NCBI RefSeq assembly: GCF_022695985.1
Contig: NZ_JAAPBF010000011.1
Span: 1 to 64,000, forward strand
DNA length: 64,000 bases
Reading direction: 5' to 3'
Source: Streptomyces sp. NP-1717
GTDB taxonomy: Bacteria; Actinomycetota; Actinomycetes; Streptomycetales; Streptomycetaceae
Shown here in pieces: positions 32,876-42,401 of the stretch (the stretch's first letter is position 1; each line of letters opens with the position of its first letter). Position numbers and translations under genes: made by a program. The notes beneath the pieces were generated by a model that saw only the letters and a program-made list of their open reading frames with translations, was not told the origin of the DNA and did not search any database.

Positions 32876-34024
32876 CTACTTGTCCGGCCTGACGACCCCG
32901 AGGATCACCATCGAGCCGGCCCCCGTCAGCGTCACGTGCCGGCCCGGCCGCGGCGCGTGGACGATCGAGCCGTCGCCCACGTACATGCCCACATGGCTCG
33001 CGTCGTCGTGATAGATGATCAGGTCGCCGGGCCGCATGTCCGCCAGGGGGACCCGGGGGAGCAGCCGCCACTGTTCCTGCGAGGTACGCGGGATCACCTT
33101 GCCGGCCGCCGACCACGCTTCGGAGGTCAGCCCCGAGCAGTCGAACGACGACGGCCCCTCGGCGCCCCACACGTACGGCTTGCCGACCTGCGCCATCGCG
33201 TACTCGATCGCCTTCTTGCCCTGCGCGCTGGCCTCGCCGTTGATGTCCTTGAGCGCGCCCGAACTCAGCCAGGCCGCCTGCGCCTTGGCCGCGTCCTCCT
33301 GCTCCAGCATCAGCAGCCGGTCGCGCTCCTCCTTCTCCAGCCCCGCCTCGATCTTCTTGGCGGCCTTGATCTGCCGCTGGATCTCCTTCTTCGCCTTCGC
33401 CTGCTTGACCCGGCTGGCTTCGAGCTTGGTCCACTCGGCGCCGGCCTTCTTCGTGTACGCCGTCAAGTCGTCCTGGGCCTTGGTCATCTGGCCGAGGAGG
33501 TCCCTGGTCGCCTTCTGGCCCCGCTGGACCCTGCCCGCCCCGTCCAGGAAGAGCTGGGGGTCGTCGGTGAGCATCAGCTGGGCCTCGGGCGGCAGTCCGC
33601 CCGCGCGGTACTGGGCGCGGGCCGCGGCGCCCGCCTGCTGCTTGAGCTTGTCGATCCGGACCTGGCCGTTGACGATCTCGCCGGCCAGCCTGACCAGTTC
33701 GGCCGACTGTTTGTCGGCGCGCTCCTCGGCGAGGTTGTACGCGTCGGTGGCCGAGGTCGCCCTGCCGTACAGCCCGTCGATCTTCCTGCGTACCGCTTCG
33801 AGCTTCGAGTCGTCCGCGGCGGGGGTCTTGCCGTCCGCGCCGGGCGGCAGGGACCGGTCGAACGGCCGGGGCGCGACAGGCGGGTCGGTCGGCGATGTGG
33901 GCGATGCCGGGGAGGCGGGAGACGCGGGAGCCGCGTACGCCTGGTTCAGCAACGCCGGTGACGTGAGCACCGACAGAGCGCAGACGACCGTGATCGCGAC
34001 TCTGACGCAGCGGCGTCGGTTCAC
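32876..34024 (-). CDS. Secreted NlpC/P60 peptidoglycan hydrolase with coiled-coil
   Basis: 382 residues from GTG 34024 (GGAGGGGGAG upstream). Signal peptide about 1-32 (VNRRRCVRVAITVV...AYA). A Pro/Ser-rich spacer precedes two long coiled-coil helices (about 70-245, RipA/PcsB-like), which are followed by an NlpC/P60 domain (270-380). Catalytic Cys296 is in FDCSGL, His344 in SHVGMYVG, and the third polar residue is probably His356 in IVHAP. The family cleaves D-Glu/mDAP bonds in stem peptides outside the membrane. The coiled-coil suggests FtsEX-like or self-inhibitory control. Confidence 0.9.
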   Translation of the reverse strand: MNRRRCVRVAITVVCALSVLTSPALLNQAYAAPASPASPASPTSPTDPPVAPRPFDRSLPPGADGKTPAADDSKLEAVRRKIDGLYGRATSATDAYNLAEERADKQSAELVRLAGEIVNGQVRIDKLKQQAGAAARAQYRAGGLPPEAQLMLTDDPQLFLDGAGRVQRGQKATRDLLGQMTKAQDDLTAYTKKAGAEWTKLEASRVKQAKAKKEIQRQIKAAKKIEAGLEKEERDRLLMLEQEDAAKAQAAWLSSGALKDINGEASAQGKKAIEYAMAQVGKPYVWGAEGPSSFDCSGLTSEAWSAAGKVIPRTSQEQWRLLPRVPLADMRPGDLIIYHDDASHVGMYVGDGSIVHAPRPGRHVTLTGAGSMVILGVVRPDK

Positions 34025-34109
34025 AAGCTCCCCCTCCGGACAACTGCCTCGGCGACTGCTCTGCCGACACTCGAAACTTTCCGAACACGTAAGGCCGAAT
34101 ACATCTGAC

Positions 34110-34122
34110 TTACTGTCAGTAA
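34110..34122. promoter_or_regulatory. 13-bp dyad upstream of the NlpC/P60 gene
   Basis: TTACTGTCAGTAA is an inverted repeat with one central base, 86 bp before the hydrolase GTG in an AT-richer stretch. Possible operator or promoter element; the protein is unknown. Confidence 0.35.
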
Positions 34123-34225
34123 CTGTTCCCCGCCGACGTGATCGTGCCATGCCGGCCCCCGGAACGACAGAGGGCGTTACCGGCCCGCGGTCGTGTCTAC
34201 CCCTCAGGGACGAACGGCCCGCCGC

Positions 34226-35077
34226 TCACGTTCCCCCGGGCGCGTCCCTTTCGCCGGAACCCGGCGCCAGCGCCGTCCACTCCACCGTCACCTCTCCCTG
34301 CCGCCATCTGCTCGCGCCGCCACCCGCCGCCGGGCCGGCCAGCGGCCAGTCCGCCGACAGATCCCGTACGGCCCTGATCCACCGCTGCCGCGCGCCCAGC
34401 GAGGCGTACGGGGCGGCAGCGGCCCACGCCCGGTCGAAGTCCCGCAGGAACGCGTGCACCGGTTCGCCCGGCACATTGCGGTGGATCAGCGCCTTCGGCA
34501 GCCGCTCGGCCAGGTCCGAGGGGCGGTCCAGCGAGCCGAGCCGGGTCGCGAAGGTGACCGTGCGCGGACCCTCCTCACCGAGGGCGACCCAGACATGGCG
34601 CCGCCCGATCTCGTCGCACGTCCCCTCGACCAGCAGCCCGCCGGGCGCGAGGCGTGCGCGCAACCGCTCCCAGACGGCCGCGACCTCGCTCTCCTCGTAC
34701 TGCCGCAGGACGTTCGCTGCCCGGATCAGCAGCGGCCTGCGGCCGTCCGGCAGCGGGGTCTCGAAACCGCCGTGGACAAAGCTGAGCCCGTCCTCCTCGT
34801 AAGGAAGCGCCGCCGTGACCCGCGAGGGCTCGATCTCGACGCCCACCACCTCGGTGCGCGGCTCGGCGGCGCGCAGCCGCCTCAGCAGTTCGACGGCGGT
34901 CCAGGGCGCGGCGCCGTACCCGAGGTCGACGGCGACGGGATCGGCCGAGCGGCGCAGGGCGGGGCCGTGTACGGCGGCGATCCAGCGGTCCATGCGGCGC
35001 AGCCGGTTCGGGTTGGTCGTACCGCGCGTGACCGTGCCCACGGGGCGGCGGGGCGAGGAGGACGGGCGCGCGGGCAT
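34226..35077 (-). CDS. SAM-dependent methyltransferase-like protein
   Basis: 283 residues. A class-I Rossmann methyltransferase core at about 45-160: motif I VAVDLGYGAAPWTAVELL, acidic end of strand 2 in VVGVEIEPSR, then LIRAANVLRQY. N-terminal extension is basic and Pro-rich. Substrate not predictable; motif I is D-L-G-Y-G-A rather than the usual D-x-G-x-G. Divergent from mshA with 241 bp between. Confidence 0.78.
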   Translation of the reverse strand: MPARPSSSPRRPVGTVTRGTTNPNRLRRMDRWIAAVHGPALRRSADPVAVDLGYGAAPWTAVELLRRLRAAEPRTEVVGVEIEPSRVTAALPYEEDGLSFVHGGFETPLPDGRRPLLIRAANVLRQYEESEVAAVWERLRARLAPGGLLVEGTCDEIGRRHVWVALGEEGPRTVTFATRLGSLDRPSDLAERLPKALIHRNVPGEPVHAFLRDFDRAWAAAAPYASLGARQRWIRAVRDLSADWPLAGPAAGGGASRWRQGEVTVEWTALAPGSGERDAPGGT

Positions 35078-35225
35078 GCGGCCGAGCCTAACGACGCGGC
35101 GGACGAGCCCGACGACGCGGCCGACGCCGACCGCCGTTACGGGCTCCCCACCGCTCCCGTCACCCGCCGGGTCCCCGGCATCCCCGGCCAGGGTTGAGCA
35201 CTCAACGGCAATGATTCGGTAAAGC

Positions 35226-35252
35226 CGGAAATGAAAGAGGCGATTCCGGTGT
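35226..35252 (+). promoter_or_regulatory. SigR-type promoter of mshA
   Basis: GGAAA (35226-35230), 19 bp, then GTT (35250-35252), matching the SigR consensus GGAAT-N18/19-GTT except one base. It lies 67 bp before the mshA GTG. mshA is a known SigR (thiol-oxidative-stress) target in S. coelicolor. A separate palindrome GTTGAG-CA-CTCAAC sits just upstream at 35193-35206. Confidence 0.7.
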
Positions 35253-35318
35253 TGCCGCGTCCCAGAGGGTCACCCCACGCCCTCTCCTTGCCATGCTCCG
35301 AGCGAGAGGTCCTTCGAC

Positions 35319-36662
35319 GTGAGCCAGTACGTGTCCAGGCTTGCCGGCACCCTGGTGTCACCACCCCGGCTCCGGATCCCCGGCCACCCCCGCAAACCGC
35401 GGCGGGTCGCCATGCTCAGCGTCCACACCTCCCCGCTGCACCAGCCGGGCACGGGCGACGCGGGCGGCATGAACGTCTACATCGTCGAGCTGGCCAAGCG
35501 GCTGGCCGACATCAACATCGAGGTCGAGATATTCACGCGCTCGACCACCGGCGGGCTGCCGCCGAGCGTGGAGCTGGCGCCGGGCGTGCTCGTACGGCAC
35601 GTGGACGCCGGTCCCTACGAGGGCCTGGCGAAGGAGGAGCTGCCCGCCCAGCTGTGCGCCTTCACGCACGGTGTGATGCAGGCGTGGGCCGGTCAGCGCC
35701 CCGGTTACTACGACCTCGTCCACTCCCACTACTGGCTCTCCGGCCATGTCGGCTGGCTCGCCGCCGAGCGCTGGGGCGCGCCCCTCGTACACGCCATGCA
35801 CACCATGGCCAAGGTCAAGAACGCCGCGCTCGCCGAAGGCGACACACCCGAACCGGCGGCACGGGTCATCGGCGAGACGCAGATCGTGCGCGCCGCGGAC
35901 CGGCTGATCGCGAACACCGCCGAGGAGGCCGACGAACTCGTCCGCTTCTACGAGGCGGAACCCGGCAAGGTCGCGGTCGTCCACCCCGGTGTGAACCTCG
36001 ACCTCTTCACCCCGGCCGACGGCCGGGCGGCGGCGCGCGCCCGGCTCGGGCTCCCGCAGGACGCGTTCGTCCCCCTCTTCGCCGGCCGTATCCAGCCGCT
36101 CAAGGCACCCGACATCCTGCTGCGGGCCGTGGCCGTCCTGCTGGACCGTGAACCCTCCCTCCGTAGAAGGCTGGTCGTCCCGGTCGTCGGCGGCCCGAGC
36201 GGCAGCGGTCTCGCGAAGCCCGAAGGGCTGCACAAGCTCGCGGCCAGACTCGGTATCGCCGATGTCGTACGGTTCCGTCCACCGGTCGGTCAGGAAGGGC
36301 TCGCCGACTGGTTCCGCGCGGCGTCCGTGCTGGTCATGCCGTCGTACAGCGAGTCCTTCGGGCTCGTCGCCATCGAGGCGCAGGCGGCGGGGACCCCGGT
36401 GGTCGCGGCCGCCGTGGGCGGTCTGCCGGTGGCGGTGCGGGGCGGCCAGACCGGCTTCCTGATCCCCGGTCACGAGCCGGAGGCGTACGCCCAGGCGCTC
36501 GCCCGCTTCGTCGACCGGCCCGAACTCGTGGACCGGATGGGGCTGGCGGCCTCGCGGCACGCGCAGTCCTTCGGCTGGGACACGGCGGCGTCGGCGACGG
36601 CGGACGTCTACACGGCCGCCGTACATGATCACCGAGGTCGCGTACGCTCGCACCATGGCTGA
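35319..36662 (+). CDS. mshA: D-inositol-3-phosphate glycosyltransferase (mycothiol synthesis)
   Basis: 447 residues, GT4-family GT-B fold. It joins UDP-GlcNAc to 1L-myo-inositol-3-phosphate in the first step of mycothiol synthesis. Family features: N-terminal [21 protein letters not shown], the [12 protein letters not shown] strand, [11 protein letters not shown], and the C-terminal donor site with E-x7-E in [22 protein letters not shown] start. It overlaps the next gene by 8 bp. The upstream SigR promoter fits thiol-stress induction. Confidence 0.95.
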   Translation: MSQYVSRLAGTLVSPPRLRIPGHPRKPRRVAMLSVHTSPLHQPGTGDAGGMNVYIVELAKRLADINIEVEIFTRSTTGGLPPSVELAPGVLVRHVDAGPYEGLAKEELPAQLCAFTHGVMQAWAGQRPGYYDLVHSHYWLSGHVGWLAAERWGAPLVHAMHTMAKVKNAALAEGDTPEPAARVIGETQIVRAADRLIANTAEEADELVRFYEAEPGKVAVVHPGVNLDLFTPADGRAAARARLGLPQDAFVPLFAGRIQPLKAPDILLRAVAVLLDREPSLRRRLVVPVVGGPSGSGLAKPEGLHKLAARLGIADVVRFRPPVGQEGLADWFRAASVLVMPSYSESFGLVAIEAQAAGTPVVAAAVGGLPVAVRGGQTGFLIPGHEPEAYAQALARFVDRPELVDRMGLAASRHAQSFGWDTAASATADVYTAAVHDHRGRVRSHHG

Positions 36663-37239
36663 CGAAGCGCGAGCCGACGCGAACGGAAGCACCTCCTACG
36701 CCGGGACGGACCCCGCCACCGGGGCCGTCCACGCCACCGGCCTCGTCCAACGGGCCCTGGAATCCGCCGGCGACTCCGGGCTGAAGTGGGAGAGCCCCGA
36801 GCCCGGCGCGTTCGTCGTGACGCTGCCCGGCACCCGCAAGCTCTCCACGACCTGCTCCCTGCGCGTGGGCCGCCACTCCCTCTCCGTCAACGCCTTCGTC
36901 ATCCGGCACCCGGACGAGAACCAGGAAGGCGTCCACCGCTGGCTGCTGGAGCGCAACCTCAAGCTGTACGGGGTGGCGTACGCGGTCGACCGGCTCGGCG
37001 ACATCTACCTCTCCGGCAAGCTGCCGCTGTCCGCCGTCGGCGAGGACGAGGTGGACCGGCTGCTGGGCTCCGTACTCGAAGAGGCCGACGGCTCCTTCAA
37101 CACGCTGCTGGAACTGGGGTTCGCGAGCGCGATCCGCAAGGAGTACGCGTGGCGGATCTCCCGGGGCGAGTCCACGCGGAACCTCGACGCCTTCAGCCAT
37201 CTCACGGGGCAGCCGGACCCGGCCCGGCCGACCGGCTGA
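36655..37239 (+). CDS. YbjN domain-containing protein
   Basis: 194 residues from ATG 36655 ([10 protein letters not shown]). A type-III-chaperone-like YbjN alpha/beta fold: [30 protein letters not shown] and [12 protein letters not shown]. Homologues follow mshA in other Streptomyces. The start overlaps the mshA end, so translational coupling is likely. An in-frame ATG at 36625 is less likely. Function unknown; its conserved link suggests a role near mycothiol metabolism or as a chaperone. Confidence 0.82.
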   Translation: MADEARADANGSTSYAGTDPATGAVHATGLVQRALESAGDSGLKWESPEPGAFVVTLPGTRKLSTTCSLRVGRHSLSVNAFVIRHPDENQEGVHRWLLERNLKLYGVAYAVDRLGDIYLSGKLPLSAVGEDEVDRLLGSVLEEADGSFNTLLELGFASAIRKEYAWRISRGESTRNLDAFSHLTGQPDPARPTG

Positions 37240-37382
37240 GCCGTCCCCCTCCTGCACGCATACGGTCCGAGCACATTCGGCCCTTCCGGGGTCGCCCGCC
37301 GGCCCGCGCCCACCGAGGATCGAGCTGACAGCACACAGGCAGCGCACGGGCAGCACGTGGGCAGGACGCGTGGGACGGGCCG

Positions 37383-39014
37383 ATGGGCGACGAAGCGGCG
37401 AACCAGGGGGACGGCGAGCACGCCGGGCGACTGGACCGCCGCCGTTTTCTGGGCGCCGCCGCGGCCGGGGCCGCCGGGATCGCCGTGGGCGCGGTGACCG
37501 GCTGCGACTCCCCGGCGGGCGAGGGCCCCGAGGCCGCGCCGAGCCGTACCGGCGCCGACTCGACGGACGCCGACGCCGCCGCCGAGCGGGCGCGGTCCGG
37601 CAGCCCCGACTGGCGCATCCGGTCCGTCGGACCGCCCGGGGCGATCGAGGGGTACACGGACGCGGTGAGCGTGGAGCCGGGCGACGAGTTCGGCCTGTAC
37701 GTCTCGACCACCGCGCCCGGCTTCCGGGTCCGCGCCTACCGCGTCGGCTGGTACGGCGGCGCCCGGGCCCGGCTGGTCTGGCAGTCCGACCGGGTGGCCG
37801 GCCGCGTCCAGCGCGACCCGCGCCTGGACACCTTCACCGACACCGTGCGGGCGGACTGGGACCGTACCCTCGCCGTCCGCGCCGACGGCTGGCCCGAGGG
37901 CGCCTACCTGCTGCGGCTGGACGCGTCGAGCGGACACCAGCGGTACGTCCCGCTGATCGTCCGCTCGCCGGGTGCCGCGGGCCGGACGCTGCTGATGCAC
38001 GCGCCCGCGACCTGGCAGGCGTACAACCTGTGGGGCGGCTACAACCTCTACGAGGGCAAGGACGGCGCGTACGGGACCCGTTCACTGGCCGTCAGCTTCG
38101 ACCGGCCGTACGACGGATACGGCGCCGACAAGTTCCTGACCTACGAACGCGCCGCCGTGGTCCTCGCCGAACGCCTCGGCATCCCGCTCGCGTACACCAC
38201 GGGCATCGACATCCACCTCGCCCCCTCGGTGCTGCGCGGCGCGAGGTGCGTGGTCTCGCTCGGGCACGACGAGTACTGGACCCCCGAGCAGCGCGAGCAC
38301 GTCACCCGGGCCCGTGACTCCGGGACCAATCTGGCCTTCCTCGGCGCCAACACCTGCTTCCGCCGCATCCGGCTGGAGCGCGAGGGCGACGGCGGCCCCG
38401 TCCGTACGGTCGTCTGCTTCAAGACCGACCACGAGAAGGATCCGTACCTCGTCGAGCACCGCACCATGGCGACCACCGACTTCCGCGTGCCCCCCGCCGC
38501 CGACCCGGAATCGTCCCTGACCGGCGTGCTGTACGAGGGCTTCCCCACCGACGCCCCCTACGTCGTCCACGGCGCGGACCACTGGATCTTCGAGGGGACC
38601 GGGGTGCGGCGCGGCGACTCCTTCGACCACCTGGTCGGCGTGGAGTACGACCGGGTGACCCCGGGACAGCCCACGCCGTCGCCGCTGGAGATCGTCGCGC
38701 ACTCCCCGCTGGTCTGCAAAGGGCGCGACAGCCACGCGGACTCCGCGTACTACACCGTCCCCGGCGGTGCGGGCGTCTTCGCCTCCGGGACGATGCGGTG
38801 GGTCGAGGGCCTCATGGCGGGGAGCGGCGAGAACGGGCGGAATCACGGGATGGACGCGCGCACCGGCGCATTCGTCACCCGTACCACCGAGAACGTGCTG
38901 CGCGCCTTCGCGGAGGGCCCGGCCGGACGGACCAGACCGGCGCCCAAGGACAACGTGCGGAGCGTGTACGGGGACGCGGCGGCGGAGAGCCGGTCCTCGG
39001 CCCCGGTGATCTGA
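37383..39014 (+). CDS. Tat-exported lipoprotein, N,N-dimethylformamidase beta-subunit family
   Basis: 543 residues. The N-terminus has a twin-arginine motif (LDRRRFLGAAAAG) followed by a lipobox ending TGC at Cys42, so the protein is probably folded before export and then lipid-anchored. The rest matches the dimethylformamidase large-subunit C-terminal domain: GYNLYEG, FLTYERAAVVLAERLG, LGHDEYWTPEQRE and GANTCFRRIR. The original enzyme hydrolyses DMF with an Fe site, but most members have unknown substrates and may act on polysaccharides. Confidence 0.85.
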   Translation: MGDEAANQGDGEHAGRLDRRRFLGAAAAGAAGIAVGAVTGCDSPAGEGPEAAPSRTGADSTDADAAAERARSGSPDWRIRSVGPPGAIEGYTDAVSVEPGDEFGLYVSTTAPGFRVRAYRVGWYGGARARLVWQSDRVAGRVQRDPRLDTFTDTVRADWDRTLAVRADGWPEGAYLLRLDASSGHQRYVPLIVRSPGAAGRTLLMHAPATWQAYNLWGGYNLYEGKDGAYGTRSLAVSFDRPYDGYGADKFLTYERAAVVLAERLGIPLAYTTGIDIHLAPSVLRGARCVVSLGHDEYWTPEQREHVTRARDSGTNLAFLGANTCFRRIRLEREGDGGPVRTVVCFKTDHEKDPYLVEHRTMATTDFRVPPAADPESSLTGVLYEGFPTDAPYVVHGADHWIFEGTGVRRGDSFDHLVGVEYDRVTPGQPTPSPLEIVAHSPLVCKGRDSHADSAYYTVPGGAGVFASGTMRWVEGLMAGSGENGRNHGMDARTGAFVTRTTENVLRAFAEGPAGRTRPAPKDNVRSVYGDAAAESRSSAPVI

Positions 39015-39020
39015 GCGATC

Positions 39021-40430
39021 TCACAGCCGTTCGGTCGCCTCGCCCGACACCGCCGCCCTGCCCGGCACGACCGCATCCGCGACGGGTTCGGCCCCCTTGT
39101 CCGGCCCGCTCCTCACCGCCCCGTTCGCGTCCTCCGCGTTCCCGTCCGCCCCGTTCCCGTCCACCCCGTTCGCGTCCGCCGCGTTCCCGTCCACCACCAC
39201 ACCGAGGTCGGCCTCGTCCGCCGGCAGCGCCCGCATCAGCAGCCAGTAGCCGCCCGCCGCCACCGAGCCCAGCACCGCGCAGACGCCCCACAGCCAGTCG
39301 GCGCCGTAGTGGTCGATCAGGAAACCCGCCATCAGCGGCGCGACCAGACCGGCCACCGCCCACGACATCGTGTACATGCCCTGGTAGCGGCCCCGCCCGT
39401 CGACCGGTGACAGCCGCACCACGAGGCTGGTCTGCGTCGGCGCGTTGACGATCTCGGCCAGCGTCCACACGCACACCGCCAGCACATAGAGGGCCAGCGA
39501 CCCGGCGAAGGCCGTCAGCCCGAAGCCGTACCCCGCGAGCGCCGAGGAGAGGATCAGCAGCCGGCGGGTGTCGCGGTGCTCGATGAATCGGGTCACCGGG
39601 ATCTGGAGCGCCACGATCAGCACGCCGTTGAACGCGATGACCATCCCGAAGTCGGAACTGCTGAACCCGTCCGCGCCCATCGCGACCGGCAGCCCCACGA
39701 ACGCCTGCTGGAAGATCAGCGCGACCACGAACGACAGCCCGACGACACCCATGAAGCGGCCGTCCCGCAGGACCGTCCCCATCCCGGTCTCCGGCGCGCT
39801 CCGGCCGTCCACGAGGACGCGTTCGGGCCGGGACTCGGGCAGCTTGACGTAGATCAGCACGGCGCAGGCCAGCGTCAGCGCCGCCTCACCGAGGAAACCG
39901 GCCAGATAGCTGTACTCGGCGATGAAGCCAGCCACCCCCGCCGAGACCGCGAACCCCAGGTTGATCGCCCAGTAGTTGAGCGAGAACGCCCGCACCCGGT
40001 CCTCGGGCTTCACGATGTCCGCCATCATCGCCTGCACCGCGGGGCGCGAGGCGTTGGAGGTCATGCCGACCAGGCACGCGACGGCGGCGATGCCCACGGG
40101 GTCCTGCACGAAGCCGAGCAGCGCCACGGACGCGGCCGTCGACGACTGCGCGATCAGCAGCGTGGGCCGCCTCCCGAGCCGGTCGGTCATCACGCCCGCG
40201 CCGACCGCGGAGACGACACCGCCGAGACCGTGGAGCGCGGCGACGAGACCGGCGTACGACGCCGAGTAGCCGCGCTCCACGGTCAGGTACAACGCCATGA
40301 AGGTGGTGACGAACGCGCCCAGCCGGTTGACCAGCGTGCTCGTCCACAGCCACCAGAACTCACGCGGCAACCCCGCGACGCTCCTTCTGACGCTCTCCCC
40401 CGCGGAGCGTCCCAGTGCGGCGATGGACAT
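39021..40430 (-). CDS. MFS transporter
   Basis: 469 residues with about twelve transmembrane helices and the MFS loop motif [10 protein letters not shown] (about 80-89). The Asn/Gly/Asp-rich cytoplasmic tail after residue about 405 repeats DGN and DAN units and is coded by a degenerate tandem repeat. Drug/proton antiporter-like; substrate unknown. It is divergent from gpmA. Confidence 0.87.
   Translation of the reverse strand: MSIAALGRSAGESVRRSVAGLPREFWWLWTSTLVNRLGAFVTTFMALYLTVERGYSASYAGLVAALHGLGGVVSAVGAGVMTDRLGRRPTLLIAQSSTAASVALLGFVQDPVGIAAVACLVGMTSNASRPAVQAMMADIVKPEDRVRAFSLNYWAINLGFAVSAGVAGFIAEYSYLAGFLGEAALTLACAVLIYVKLPESRPERVLVDGRSAPETGMGTVLRDGRFMGVVGLSFVVALIFQQAFVGLPVAMGADGFSSSDFGMVIAFNGVLIVALQIPVTRFIEHRDTRRLLILSSALAGYGFGLTAFAGSLALYVLAVCVWTLAEIVNAPTQTSLVVRLSPVDGRGRYQGMYTMSWAVAGLVAPLMAGFLIDHYGADWLWGVCAVLGSVAAGGYWLLMRALPADEADLGVVVDGNAADANGVDGNGADGNAEDANGAVRSGPDKGAEPVADAVVPGRAAVSGEATERL
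39119..39200. repeat. Degenerate tandem repeat in the MFS C-terminal tail
   Basis: Repeats of about 12-15 bp built on CCGTTCCCGTCC and GTTCGCGTCC, all in frame on the minus strand. They encode Asn-Gly/Ala-Asp units in the last part of the transporter. Likely slippage-prone and length-variable between strains. Confidence 0.6.
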
Positions 40431-40517
40431 GCGGCGTTCCCCCCGAGGACTCCGGCGTGGTAAGTGGCCGATCGGCCAACCGCAACTTACGTACGGGCGT
40501 CACCGAGCCGCCAGTCA

Positions 40518-40536
40518 ATTGACGGCAACCGTCAAT
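40518..40536. promoter_or_regulatory. Inverted repeat upstream of gpmA
   Basis: ATTGACG (40518-40524) and CGTCAAT (40530-40536) around GCAAC, 27 bp before the gpmA ATG. TTGACG inside the left arm could be a -35 box, but no well-spaced -10 is clear. Confidence 0.4.
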
Positions 40537-40563
40537 CGGAAACGTTCGATTAGGCTCGGACCC

Positions 40564-41325
40564 ATGGCCGACGCACCGTACAAATTGATCCTCCTCCGCC
40601 ACGGCGAGAGCGAATGGAACGCGAAGAACCTGTTCACCGGCTGGGTGGACGTCAATCTCACGGACAAGGGCGAGAAGGAGGCCGTGCGCGGCGGTGAGCT
40701 GCTGAAGGACGCCGGTCTGCTCCCCGACGTCCTGCACACCTCCCTGCAGAAGCGCGCGATCCGCACCGCCACGCTGGCGCTGGAGTCCGCCGACCGCTCC
40801 TGGATCCCGGTCCGCCGCTCCTGGCGCCTGAACGAGCGCCACTACGGCGCGCTCCAGGGCAAGGACAAGGCGCAGACGCTCGCCGAGTTCGGCGAGGAGC
40901 AGTTCATGCTCTGGCGCCGCTCGTACGACACCCCGCCGCCGGAGCTGGAGGACGGCACCGAGTTCTCGCAGAGCGACGACCCGCGCTACGCGACGATCCC
41001 GCCGGAGCTGCGCCCGCGCACCGAGTGCCTCAAGGACGTCGTCGTCCGCATGCTGCCGTACTGGTACGACAGCATCGTCCCGGACCTGCTGACGGGCCGC
41101 ACCGTCCTGGTCGCCGCCCACGGCAACAGCCTGCGCGCGCTGGTCAAGCACCTGGACGGCGTCTCGGACGCGGACATCGCGGGCCTCAACATCCCCACGG
41201 GCATCCCGCTCTCCTACGACCTCGACGCAGAGTTCCGCCCCCTCAAGCAGGGCGGCACCTACCTGGACCCGGACGCGGCGGCGGCCGCGATCGAGGCCGT
41301 GAAGAACCAGGGCAAGAAGAAGTAG
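40564..41325 (+). CDS. gpmA: 2,3-bisphosphoglycerate-dependent phosphoglycerate mutase
   Basis: 253 residues. Histidine-phosphatase fold with the phospho-acceptor motif [10 protein letters not shown] (His11) near the N-terminus, ERHYGALQG, and the second catalytic His in [16 protein letters not shown]. It interconverts 3- and 2-phosphoglycerate in glycolysis. Ends in a Lys-rich tail (GKKK). Followed by a strong hairpin terminator. Confidence 0.96.
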   Translation: MADAPYKLILLRHGESEWNAKNLFTGWVDVNLTDKGEKEAVRGGELLKDAGLLPDVLHTSLQKRAIRTATLALESADRSWIPVRRSWRLNERHYGALQGKDKAQTLAEFGEEQFMLWRRSYDTPPPELEDGTEFSQSDDPRYATIPPELRPRTECLKDVVVRMLPYWYDSIVPDLLTGRTVLVAAHGNSLRALVKHLDGVSDADIAGLNIPTGIPLSYDLDAEFRPLKQGGTYLDPDAAAAAIEAVKNQGKKK

Positions 41326-41341
41326 TACGCGAGCCATTAGC

Positions 41342-41385
41342 AGGGCCCGGTCCGGGTGGAGGTCTTCACCACCGGACCGGGCCCT
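41342..41385. terminator. Bidirectional terminator after gpmA
   Basis: AGGGCCCGGTCCGG (41342-41355) pairs perfectly with CCGGACCGGGCCCT (41372-41385), with extra pairs inside the loop. It separates gpmA from the converging Cys-rich peptide gene. Confidence 0.8.
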
Positions 41386-41393
41386 TGTCAGTG

Positions 41394-41543
41394 TCAGCCG
41401 CAGCTGCCCCCGCAGGCGCACGGAGCGCCCGACTGGCAGCCGCAGCCGCAGCCCGAGCCGCAGCCGCAGGCGCCGAGGATCGGCAGCCGCGCCCGTTCGA
41501 CGGGCGCTTCCTGCTGGGTATCGGTCATGGGGGACTTGGCCAT
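41394..41543 (-). CDS. Cys/Gly-rich 49-residue peptide, metallothionein-like
   Basis: ATG 41543 has GAGGAGG upstream. The first half (MAKSPMTDTQQEAPVERARL) is ordinary and charged. From residue about 24 it reads LPILGACGCGSGCGCGCQSG then APCACGGSCG: eight Cys among Gly in 24 residues. No CxxC zinc-finger spacing. This could be a small metal-binding protein, or less likely a Gly/Cys-rich peptide precursor with a leader-core layout; no modifying enzyme is nearby. It ends 8 bp past the shared terminator and lies upstream of phoU's 3' end. Confidence 0.65.
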   Translation of the reverse strand: MAKSPMTDTQQEAPVERARLPILGACGCGSGCGCGCQSGAPCACGGSCG

Positions 41544-41720
41544 GGTTCCTCCTCGAAGGTGTGCACGGGCGAACGTGGGTGCGTGTCCGTTCATTGCACC
41601 GGCACCGGGGCGGGCGCATCAACGGCGCATGCGCGCAGGCGCCGCCCAATGCCACCCCGGCACGCCCCCGTGCGCCCCCCACGGCCCCGTCCCACGAAGC
41701 CCATGCGGCACACCCGGCCG

Positions 41721-42401
41721 TCAGGCCCCTTCGACCGGAGCCTCCGCCTGCTGGATCTCGTCCGCGTGCTCACCCGTCACCAGGTAGACCACACGCTTGG
41801 CCACCGACACCGCGTGGTCGGCGAACCGCTCGTAGTACCGGCCGAGCAGCGTCACGTCCACCGCCGTCTCGATGCCGTGCTTCCAGCGGTCGTCCATCAG
41901 GTGCTGGAAGAGCGTGCGGTGCAGCAGATCCATCTCGTCGTCGTCCTGCTCCAGCTGAAGCGCCAGATCGACGTCCTTGGTGATGATGACCTCGGCCGCC
42001 TTCGCCATCAGCCGCTGCGCGAGCTGCCCCATCTCCAGGATGGTCGCGTGCAGGTCGTGCGGCACGGCGTTGACCGGGAAACGGAGCCGGGCCAGTTTGG
42101 CGACGTGCTGCGCCAGGTCGCCCGAGCGCTCCAGGTCCGCGCTCATCCGCAGCGACGTGACCACGATCCGCAGATCGGTGGCGACCGGCTGCTGCCGCGC
42201 CAGCAGCGCGATGGCCCTGGCCTCCAGGTCGTGCTGGAGGTCGTCGACCTTCTGGTCGCCGGCGATCACGCTCTCGGCGAGCTTCAGATCGGCGTCGAGC
42301 ATGGACGTGGTGGCGCGCCCGATCGCCGACCCGACCAGCCGGGCCATCTCGACCAGGCCCTCGCCGATCGAGTCAAGTTCCTCGTGGTACGCGTCCCGCA
42401 T
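41721..42401 (-). CDS. phoU: Phosphate signalling regulator PhoU
   Basis: 226 residues in two PhoU three-helix repeats. Metal-cluster-type E/D-x3-D patterns appear in DQKVDDLQHDLEARAIALLA and DEMDLLHRTLFQHLM. PhoU links the Pst transporter to the PhoR kinase. In Streptomyces phoU is divergent from phoR-phoP and activated by PhoP through the shared PHO box, as here. pst genes are not in the window. Confidence 0.95.
   Translation of the reverse strand: MRDAYHEELDSIGEGLVEMARLVGSAIGRATTSMLDADLKLAESVIAGDQKVDDLQHDLEARAIALLARQQPVATDLRIVVTSLRMSADLERSGDLAQHVAKLARLRFPVNAVPHDLHATILEMGQLAQRLMAKAAEVIITKDVDLALQLEQDDDEMDLLHRTLFQHLMDDRWKHGIETAVDVTLLGRYYERFADHAVSVAKRVVYLVTGEHADEIQQAEAPVEGA

Noticed and set aside
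34025-34200. c-di-AMP (ydaO) riboswitch before the NlpC/P60 gene
   Set aside because: Streptomyces cell-wall hydrolases are often under this riboswitch, but I could not find its conserved core in the upstream sequence.
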